DNA of 64,000 bases, from the NCBI GenBank assembly GCA_015709495.1, contig CP054189.1, forward strand, positions 806,001 through 870,000, in the 5' to 3' direction. Both the position numbers and the translations under genes were made by a program. The stretch is from Chthonomonadaceae bacterium. GTDB lineage: Bacteria; Armatimonadota; Fimbriimonadia; Fimbriimonadales; Fimbriimonadaceae. The notes under the pieces were generated by a model. The model saw nothing but the letters and a program-made list of their open reading frames with translations, ran no database searches and was not told the origin of the DNA. This document shows, piece by piece, positions 56,185-64,000 of this stretch. Each line of letters begins with the position of its first letter. Position 1 is the first letter of the stretch.

Positions 56185-57954
56185 ATGAGCATGAGGACCG
56201 GCTTCCTAACCCTTCTCCTCGCCATCGCACTCCCCCTAAGCGCCCAAATCGCTCCCGACATCCAGCGGGCGCTCGAACTGAGAGCCGCCTTCGCTGTACC
56301 CGCTCCCCCTAAGGACGCAGTCCCGGTTCTCTTGGTGGGCCTCGGCGGCCGCCGGAACATCCACGCATTTCGATCCCCCGCGCGGCCCTGCGAGGTACGA
56401 GACGTTTTCGATCGGATCATTCAAGTGAACCGGATGTACAGGGTCGATGACCGCGCCCCCTCCGAGTCAATACCGAAGCTCCTGTTCGTACTGCCCTCGG
56501 CTCCTGATACTCTCGACCTTCATCTCCACACTGATAGCGAGCAGCTCTTTCTCTATCTTGCGCTTCGCGAGCATGGGTTTCCCACAGAATTAGGCGAATC
56601 CTCGAAAGCAATACCCCTCGAACAGCTTACCGCGTACGCCGCAATCCACTACCACCTATCCAGACTCCGTGACACCTCGGTACCCTTCACGGAGGTTGAC
56701 TCCATTGTCGCCACTATCGAGCGAACCGGCTTGATTCAGCCCCCCGATACGCAAGGACGTCTCGAAAGCCATTTCCTTTACGACCGCGATTGGAGCACCG
56801 TCAGGCGGGGTCTGCAGCTTGCGACAGTCAGCAATCCTCACAAAGAGGAGACCGTCCAGCACGACGTATTTGACCTTGTCAATTCACAATCCACAATCGG
56901 CCAGACGGGCAATTGGGACGACATCTACCTAAGAGTCCAGCGCTGGGGACTTAAGGCAATTCCCTCTCTTCTCGAACATATCGGCGATATGAGACTTTCT
57001 CGGACTTCCTATCTTTTCGGAATTGAGTACGCGACCTACGTGGACACATTAGTGTTTCATCTTCTCATCGATCTTAGTAATGGCCACATTCTGGGCGACG
57101 ACGACACTTGGAAGCTCTCCAAGCAGTATGCGGTCGAATGGTGGCATTCCGTGAAGGAACTGTCAGAAGAGGAGTACCTTGCTCGACATGCTATTGATCG
57201 CATCGGCTACGGGAGGCAATGGGTACTCACTCAACTTGAGAAGAAGTACCCTCATCGGCTTCCCTCTATCTTCTCCGAAGCAGTCGCAGACGGCACTTAT
57301 CCGGTGGATATTGCCAGAGCGATCACGAGATCGAGTTTCCCCAAAGAAACGAAGGTGAGATTGCTTTGCAGCGCTCTGTCTTGCCCAGAATACACGACCC
57401 TAGGCAGTTTGATCGTTACCCTTGCCTACGTTGACCCTCGGCTCGGGGCGGAGAAGATGGCAGCCGCGCTAAGAAGCGCCTCTGCGGACGTGCATGGCGA
57501 AAGCGACGTAGGGCGTCCAGAACATCTTGTTGGAGTAGGGCTGTACGATTGGTTTGACGAGAGTTGCTACGACGCGCTCTACTTACTGCTTACTTCATTG
57601 CCCGTGGAGGGGCGGCTCGAACTCCTTTCGCGGTTGGAGCCTCCCTACTCGCCGCCTGGCGAACGCCCGTTGAAGTATCCTCTCGCCGCAAGGATGTTCG
57701 TGCAGTTGTTCGACGACCTTTCGCATTTGCCCGATAAGTTTGGACGATCGGCTCTTCCTCGCGATTGGCTTGCCTATTCCGTGGCTAATCTGGCAGCGTT
57801 GCGCGCCGCTGAAGCTATGGGACTCGCGCCGGCTCCGCCTCCAAATGCGGGCGAAGACAGTTGGGCGCGTTATCGGTCGGAGATCAGAAAGAAGGTCTCT
57901 GATAGCCCTCCGCCTGCTACAGCGCGCCCAGACCGCTTCCTACAAACCCCGTAA
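56185..57954 (+). CDS. Large secreted protein of unknown function
   Basis: About 589 residues from the ATG at 56185 (MSMRTGFLTLLLAIALPL), which gives a signal peptide. The body has helical, HEAT-like segments (for example LTAYAAIHYHLSRLRD, RLGAEKMAAALRSASADV) and no motif I can name. The C-terminus is Pro-rich (APAPPPNAGED). No operon partner is obvious. An in-frame start further upstream would add a non-signal leader. Confidence 0.6.
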   Translation: MSMRTGFLTLLLAIALPLSAQIAPDIQRALELRAAFAVPAPPKDAVPVLLVGLGGRRNIHAFRSPARPCEVRDVFDRIIQVNRMYRVDDRAPSESIPKLLFVLPSAPDTLDLHLHTDSEQLFLYLALREHGFPTELGESSKAIPLEQLTAYAAIHYHLSRLRDTSVPFTEVDSIVATIERTGLIQPPDTQGRLESHFLYDRDWSTVRRGLQLATVSNPHKEETVQHDVFDLVNSQSTIGQTGNWDDIYLRVQRWGLKAIPSLLEHIGDMRLSRTSYLFGIEYATYVDTLVFHLLIDLSNGHILGDDDTWKLSKQYAVEWWHSVKELSEEEYLARHAIDRIGYGRQWVLTQLEKKYPHRLPSIFSEAVADGTYPVDIARAITRSSFPKETKVRLLCSALSCPEYTTLGSLIVTLAYVDPRLGAEKMAAALRSASADVHGESDVGRPEHLVGVGLYDWFDESCYDALYLLLTSLPVEGRLELLSRLEPPYSPPGERPLKYPLAARMFVQLFDDLSHLPDKFGRSALPRDWLAYSVANLAALRAAEAMGLAPAPPPNAGEDSWARYRSEIRKKVSDSPPPATARPDRFLQTP

Positions 57955-58103
57955 CCCTACCGAATTGCGGTGAGTCTCGTGAGCCGATGGAAAAGGTGAG
58001 TTGGGCCCTGGCGGGCGGGCGGCGAGCTTGAGTGCCGCAGGGTTGCTCTCCGCTGCAGAGGCGTGGGCGAAGCAAGGCGAGGCTCGACTCAGGGAGTGGA
58101 AGG

Positions 58104-58868
58104 GTGAACTTCGGAGAGATGCTGGCGCGGGTGAGCCGGGGAGGGCGCGTGATTGCAGGCGGACTGCTGGCGGGGATCGCCGCTTTCGCATCGGGCCAGG
58201 AGTTCGGGCCGCCCACCTTCTCCCACGAGACGACCTGGAACTCCAAGTACGTATGGCGGGGGCTCGTCTTGGACGATAAGCCCGTCCTCCAGACGTCGAA
58301 CACGCTTTCCTTTGGCGACACATCGTTCAACGTGTGGGCTTCTCGACGCGCCTGCCAAGTTCTCAGCGGACGTGGAGGCACCGAACTGGACCTGACCCTG
58401 TCGCGCGACGTGAGTTGGGGCTGGGCGACCGTCACACCGGCGCTGATCTACTACAGTTATCCCGGCATGGGAGCGCCGCCATCGGCTGAAGCGGCGATTT
58501 CGCTCAGCGCTGAGACGGGCCCCGTCACGTTCTTCTCAAACCACTTCTTGGACTTCGCGGAATGCGCAGGGGGCTACTTCGGCGAGGCCGGGTTGGGATG
58601 GGAACGCTCGATGTCGCCGAATCTCACGCTCGGGGGCGATGCGGCCGTTGGGTGGGGGAACAAGAAGTTTCATGTGGTGAACTACGGCGCTGGGAAGGAC
58701 AGCGTAACGACCTTTGCGGTGCGTGTCTACGCGGACTTTCAGCTTTCAGGCAGGGTTTTTGCGCAGCCCACGGTGACGTACAGCCGGGTCCTGGATGGAG
58801 CGCTCCGCTCCGTGTCGTCGTCTCCCGACCAGTTGGTTTGGGGGCTGACCCTGGGATTTAGGGGCTGA
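58104..58868 (+). CDS. Outer-membrane beta-barrel protein
   Basis: About 254 residues from a GTG at 58104 with AGGGAG 7 nt upstream; ATG at 58119 is the alternative. Signal peptide ending at ASGQ. FSHETTWNSKYVWRGLVLDDKPVLQ is the conserved N-terminal strand of the family of barrel proteins with WRG near the start. Alternating strands follow, and it ends LVWGLTLGFRG. No substrate can be inferred. The next gene starts 45 bp downstream. Confidence 0.65.
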   Translation: MNFGEMLARVSRGGRVIAGGLLAGIAAFASGQEFGPPTFSHETTWNSKYVWRGLVLDDKPVLQTSNTLSFGDTSFNVWASRRACQVLSGRGGTELDLTLSRDVSWGWATVTPALIYYSYPGMGAPPSAEAAISLSAETGPVTFFSNHFLDFAECAGGYFGEAGLGWERSMSPNLTLGGDAAVGWGNKKFHVVNYGAGKDSVTTFAVRVYADFQLSGRVFAQPTVTYSRVLDGALRSVSSSPDQLVWGLTLGFRG

Positions 58869-58913
58869 GGCGATGAGGACCTTCTCCTTGACGGCATCAT
58901 GGGGTGAGTTCAG

Positions 58914-60665
58914 GTGAAGTTTCAGCGCGTCCTGGACCGTCTCTTTGGTCGAAGCCCGGTGGCCTTCGGGATTCTCATCGCCGCCGTTTTGTTCATTGGC
59001 GCGCTGTGCTCCATGCTCGTGCTGCATCGCGTTTCCGAGCACGCCCTCAAGGAGAACATCCGAACGAACCTAAAGCGGGTGGCCGAGGTGGCCGCTACGG
59101 TCGTCGACCCTGAGGAGCACGCCACGTTTACATCTCGAAGCCAGGAGACCTCTCTCGAATACGAGCGGGCGATCGCGCCTCTCCGAAAGCTCCAAGGCTC
59201 CGACAAAGATATCGCTTTCGTCTATACGTGCGTCCTTCGGGACGGGAAGGTGCACTTTGTTCTCGATCCGACCGAGGAAGGCGACTCCGACGGCGACGGC
59301 GTGGACGACAAGTCCCACATTATGCAGGAGTACGAAGAGGCGTCCGACGTCATGGTACGTGCGTTGAGGGAGGGACTCGCTACTTCTGACCCCGAGCCCT
59401 ACACCGACCGCTGGGGGACCTTCGTCAGCGGCTACGCCCCGATTCGCCGGGAAGACGGCTCAATCGCAGGCATGGTGGGCGTCGATATTTCTGCGGAGAC
59501 GTATGTCCAGCGGCTCGCCGCGATGCGATCTGCGATGCATCAGGGTCTCACCGTGGCGGCCATTCTCGCCCTTACGGTGGGACTCCTCGGCGGCTTGATG
59601 AGGGGGTCCGTGCTCCGGCAGCGCGAGGAAGCCGATCGCAAAGAGAACGAGCATAGAGAACAATTGGCCTCCGCCTACGAAAGGCTGGAACTCGCGTATC
59701 AGGCCGTCGAACTCTCACGGAAGCGGTTCTCGCAGTTGTTTGAGGGCCTTCCGGTGCCCTGTCTCACCTTCGATAACCAGTTGCACCTCTTTGAGTGGAA
59801 CGCGCTGGCTTTGGACGTCTTCGGTTTCTCCGCGGAGGACGCGCTGCAGCGACCCGTGGCTGAGGTCCTCGGCGGGAGCTTTGAGGAGGGGAGCTTCGAT
59901 CGCCTGGCCGAGATTGTGGCTGCTGGGGGGTCGGTCAATGAAGCTTGTTGGACGGACAGCAAGCGCCACTTTCTGTTTAGCTGTCACCCGCTGTTCGGCC
60001 CGAGCGGCGAGATCGCCGGTGGAATCATCGTCGCCGTGGACGTTACGCGCCAGCAATTGGCGGAAGACCAGGTGCGAATCCAGTTGCAGGAGCTCAAGAC
60101 CGCGCACGAGCTGCTGAACGAAGCCAACGAGGGTTTGCTCCGAGCCAACGAACAACTCGAAGAGCTAGCGGCTACGGATTCCCTCACCGGTCTGGCGAAC
60201 AAGCGAACCCTGATGGAGCGGCTATCCGAGTTCATCGAGCTTGCCAAGAGAGGGCAGGGGTTTAGCGTCATCATGGCCGACATCGACCACTTCAAGGCGC
60301 TGAATGACGAACACGGCCACCTGGCGGGCGACTTCCTACTACGGGAGGTCGGTAAGGCTCTCCGCATCCCGCTACGCCATGTCGACATTTTGGCTCGATA
60401 CGGCGGCGAGGAGTTCTGCGCGTTGGTGCGCGATCCCGACGGCAAGGCTGCGACGGCCATCGCCGAGCGGATGCGGCAGACCGTTCAGAGCATCCCGACC
60501 GAGTATGGGCAGATTACGATCAGCCTCGGCGTGTGCGCTTGGTCGCCCGAAATGGAGTCGGACACCACGGTCATCGAGAAGGCCGACGACGCGCTTTACC
60601 AAGCGAAACGGGCGGGGCGCAACCGAGTCGTGAGGGCTGGCGATCCGTTCGGCGAAGCAGCCTGA
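58914..60665 (+). CDS. Membrane sensor diguanylate cyclase (PAS-GGDEF)
   Basis: 583 residues from a GTG at 58914. Helix 1 (about 17-37) and helix 2 (about 205-225) bracket a periplasmic sensor domain of the Cache type (GTFVSGYAPIRREDGSIAGMVGVDIS). Inside the cell come a short coiled coil, a PAS domain (about 265-385), a second coil and a GGDEF domain with the active-site GGEEF (497-501), preceded by DSLTGLANKRTLMERL. Makes cyclic di-GMP in response to an extracellular signal. No EAL domain is attached. The signal is unknown. Confidence 0.9.
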   Translation: MKFQRVLDRLFGRSPVAFGILIAAVLFIGALCSMLVLHRVSEHALKENIRTNLKRVAEVAATVVDPEEHATFTSRSQETSLEYERAIAPLRKLQGSDKDIAFVYTCVLRDGKVHFVLDPTEEGDSDGDGVDDKSHIMQEYEEASDVMVRALREGLATSDPEPYTDRWGTFVSGYAPIRREDGSIAGMVGVDISAETYVQRLAAMRSAMHQGLTVAAILALTVGLLGGLMRGSVLRQREEADRKENEHREQLASAYERLELAYQAVELSRKRFSQLFEGLPVPCLTFDNQLHLFEWNALALDVFGFSAEDALQRPVAEVLGGSFEEGSFDRLAEIVAAGGSVNEACWTDSKRHFLFSCHPLFGPSGEIAGGIIVAVDVTRQQLAEDQVRIQLQELKTAHELLNEANEGLLRANEQLEELAATDSLTGLANKRTLMERLSEFIELAKRGQGFSVIMADIDHFKALNDEHGHLAGDFLLREVGKALRIPLRHVDILARYGGEEFCALVRDPDGKAATAIAERMRQTVQSIPTEYGQITISLGVCAWSPEMESDTTVIEKADDALYQAKRAGRNRVVRAGDPFGEAA

Positions 60666-60702
60666 GTTGCCCCAGTACTTTTTCGGAGGATTCGGTAGGG
60701 TT

Positions 60703-60860
60703 GATTGACTGGTCCCCCAACAACTGACCTGCATCGAGCTTGACTTTCCCGTCTCGAATCAAGGAGACACCCATGAGCACAGGAAAACGTTACAGCGAAG
60801 ACCAGATCATAAAGGCCCTCCAGGAGACCGAAGAGAGCCCGGCGCGAAACCAAGGACTGG
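60703..60860 (+). pseudogene. IS3-family remnant (left end and start of orfA)
   Basis: TGACTGGTCCCCCAA near 60706 looks like an IS3 left end. It is followed by an OrfA start, MSTGKRYSEDQIIKALQETE (60773-60832), after which the similarity stops. The rest of the element is lost. It is distinct from the intact IS at 7053-8279. Confidence 0.6.
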
Positions 60861-60888
60861 CTTGCCCAGGTCAAGCTTCAAGGAAATC

Positions 60889-61155
60889 TCAGTCCTCCGG
60901 TCGTTCGATTGGACGTCGGATGGCAAGGAGCCAAACCCGCTTGTCATCAAAGGTGTAATAGACCGTCAGAGGCTCGATGAGAGCGAACTCGCTCGTATCG
61001 AGCGACCACACCCTATTGTTCAATTGCAGCCCGGCAACAGGATCGCGGGAAAGCAACCATTCGACACCTTCCAGAAACTCGTCACTACGGGCAACATCGG
61101 GCTCGATCAGGAGCAACTCGCGCTCGAACTCGTCCGTTCGAACGATACTTCGCAC
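60889..61155 (-). CDS. RelE/ParE-like toxin of a Panacea-type pair
   Basis: 88 residues (MRSIVRTDEFERELLLIEPD). The C-terminal LTVYYTFDDKRVWLLAIRR is the typical RelE/ParE core. The gene begins 3 bp after the stop of the Panacea-domain gene, a tight toxin-antitoxin layout. The likely action is mRNA cleavage or gyrase inhibition, according to subtype, which I cannot tell. The antitoxin gene is first in the operon. Confidence 0.75.
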   Translation of the reverse strand: MRSIVRTDEFERELLLIEPDVARSDEFLEGVEWLLSRDPVAGLQLNNRVWSLDTSEFALIEPLTVYYTFDDKRVWLLAIRRPIERPED

Positions 61156-61158
61156 CAG

Positions 61159-61698
61159 CTACTTCGACCTCGCATCGCGCGCTCGTTTCAAGAGCGTCTC
61201 TGCGACTTGGAGCTTCTCCCTCGTCCTCTCCCCAGTCTGGACAAGGGCAGCCTCATACGGAATCTCTTCTCCAATCTCCGCTACTCGCCAAGCCGAGAAG
61301 CGATGGGACAACTCGCTGATATCGGATCCGGTGTAATTGGCCGACTGGCGGATGACGTCGTCTACGATCGCAATTTCCTCTCCCGAAAACTTGTCGAGCC
61401 GCGCTTCGCGTTTGGGAACCACGCGTTGCTGTCGCCTACCAAAAAACTCAGTCTCAACAACCTCAAGGTCCTTACCCTTGAGGTGCTTGAGCCGCTTTTC
61501 AAGATGGCAAGGCACCGGTCCGAACGGCTGCTTGACATAGTTCTCCCCGGTAATCGACTTCCCGGTTTTCAGAAAGGCCTTGAAGTCAGCGTAGAAAAGA
61601 ATCTTGTTGAGCTTGATCTTCCCAAAGCGAGAGTCCCCTGCGCATCGTTGCGCGACATACAAGATCAGTTCGTCTAATTTCGACCAGTCGCGTGACAT
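61159..61698 (-). CDS. Panacea (DUF4065) domain antitoxin
   Basis: 179 residues (MSRDWSKLDELILYVAQRC). The Panacea domain is recognised by KIKLNKILFYADFKAFL and SITGENYVKQPFGPVP, as in SocA and PanA. Panacea antitoxins neutralise toxins of many kinds and some need a protease or chaperone. Paired with the RelE-like gene directly downstream. It lies outside the islands, near the IS3 remnant. Confidence 0.85.
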   Translation of the reverse strand: MSRDWSKLDELILYVAQRCAGDSRFGKIKLNKILFYADFKAFLKTGKSITGENYVKQPFGPVPCHLEKRLKHLKGKDLEVVETEFFGRRQQRVVPKREARLDKFSGEEIAIVDDVIRQSANYTGSDISELSHRFSAWRVAEIGEEIPYEAALVQTGERTREKLQVAETLLKRARDARSK

Positions 61699-62046
61699 TG
61701 TCCGATTTCCTGAGAGGTTCCAAAGATCATGGCTATGACGATTCGTCGGTTGCGCCGTTCAATATCCCCAGAAGCGCCATTTCGGGCCGCACGGCCAAAA
61801 CCTCTTGCCCCGCTTCAAGGGCGTACATCCGACCTTCCTTCTTCGTCTGCCCCAGAGCAATCGCACCAGGCACCCCAGAGTTCCCAGCGACCCAAATAGA
61901 CGTCTACGCTTCTTCCAAGACCGAGGGTCCGATTTGAACTCAACACCCCTATTATGACAGGTGCATCCCAGTTCCCGACCCAGACTGGTGCAAACAACAT
62001 CTCGTCGAGCGAGAGCCGAACCCTAAATGGGTGCTCGCCCCCCTTT
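61699..62046. other. Intergenic region between toxin-antitoxin pair and atpD
   Basis: A 348-bp gap. On the minus strand, 61737 to about 61905 reads as WVAGNSGVPGAIALGQTKK and on to ALLGILNGATDESS with a stop in front, so it may be the tail of a degraded gene. No full gene and no atpC (epsilon subunit) is found here, although atpC usually follows atpD. Confidence 0.35.
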
Positions 62047-63555
<1,509 letters not shown>

Positions 63556-63587
63556 TTATACCTTGCGGTTGGGAGCGGTGTTGTGGC

Positions 63588-64000
63588 TCAGTTCTCGGCC
63601 TCGTAGTGGACCCACTTCGGGGCAAGCTTGAGTTGAATCGCCGTCAGGATCAGGATGATCGCAAACAGCAACCACGCGAAAGCGCTTGCGTAGCCCATCT
63701 TGAAGTAAGAGAAACCGTTGACGAACAGGTGGTATACCGGCACGAGAAGAGAATCAGCGGGGCCAGGGGTCCCGTCGGGGGTTCTCATCACGTAGACTCG
63801 GTCGAACTCTTGCAGCGAGCCGATGATCCCCATCACGAGGTTGAAGAAAATGATCGGACTAAGCTGGGGGAGGGTCACAGTCCAGAACTGCTGCCGGGGG
63901 TTCGCTCCGTCGATCGCAGCCGCCTCGTAGAGCGAGGTAGGGATTCCCTTCAACCCCGCCAACCACAGAATCATCCCGCTCCCCGCACCCCAAACTCCCA
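63588..64000 (-). CDS. Sugar ABC transporter permease (partial, 5' end off window)
   Basis: The C-terminal 137 residues visible. LYEAAAIDGANPRQQFWTVTLPQLSP is the EAA loop of MalF/UgpA-type permeases that docks on the ATPase. Helices follow at FFNLVMGIIGSL and FAWLLFAIILILTAIQL. The reading frame continues to the right edge (VWGAGSGMILW). Imports an unknown sugar or similar solute. It points the same way as atpD with 104 bp between. Confidence 0.88.
   Translation of the reverse strand, partial: GVWGAGSGMILWLAGLKGIPTSLYEAAAIDGANPRQQFWTVTLPQLSPIIFFNLVMGIIGSLQEFDRVYVMRTPDGTPGPADSLLVPVYHLFVNGFSYFKMGYASAFAWLLFAIILILTAIQLKLAPKWVHYEAEN

Overview
The window is a high-GC bacterial chromosome segment. 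The flanks hold housekeeping genes: galactokinase, a secreted S9 peptidase, atpD, pieces of sugar ABC transporters, and a prepilin-like protein of the single H-domain type common in Armatimonadota/Fimbriimonadia. The lineage is an inference from protein style only. The central 48 kb (about 4394-52574) is not core chromosome.

A tRNA-Ala(CGC) gene at 4318-4393 is followed by three further copies of its 3' end, at 14599-14643, 23791-23835 and 52555-52574. They divide the central region into three islands stacked at one tRNA. Island A (4394-14643) is a rightward copper-type operon: a Cys-rich exported protein, a YHS/YtkA-like protein, a cupredoxin lipoprotein cut in two by an IS3-family element, two proteins sharing a Cys-x2-Cys domain, a beta-barrel protein, a DUF305 protein and a CopA-type ATPase. 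Island B (14644-23835) is a leftward divalent-metal efflux operon (Cys-rich exported protein, czcC, czcB, a monooxygenase-fold protein, czcA, a Zn/Cd-type ATPase). Neither A nor B carries an integrase.

Island C (23836-52574) carries a tyrosine integrase at its right end, tandem 12-bp putative arm sites at both ends, plasmid/phage-like genes (DUF932, an archaeo-eukaryotic-type primase, a serine resolvase) and several probable defence modules. The most striking is an eight-gene, almost fully overlapping operon (30096-42957): PLD-SNF2 helicase, N6-adenine methyltransferase, a possible PD-(D/E)xK nuclease, an HEAGH metallopeptidase, an AlbA_2 protein, an HExxH zincin, a sigma-70-type protein whose N-terminus is the same domain as the methyltransferase N-terminus, and a coiled-coil protein. 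A second module pairs a YVDD reverse transcriptase with a SIR2-domain effector (46554-48877), behind a GC-rich leader that may be a non-coding RNA. Two PD-(D/E)xK nucleases lie beside it.

The right flank (52575-64000) returns to chromosomal genes: a pseudopilin, a membrane protein, an ADP-ribosylglycohydrolase, a RAYT fragment between REP palindromes, a copper-amine-oxidase-N-domain protein, a large secreted protein of unknown function, an outer-membrane beta-barrel protein, a diguanylate cyclase, an IS3 remnant, a Panacea/RelE toxin-antitoxin pair, atpD and an ABC permease. The overall picture is a tRNA-Ala hotspot where two metal-resistance islands and one defence/replication element have accumulated in tandem.
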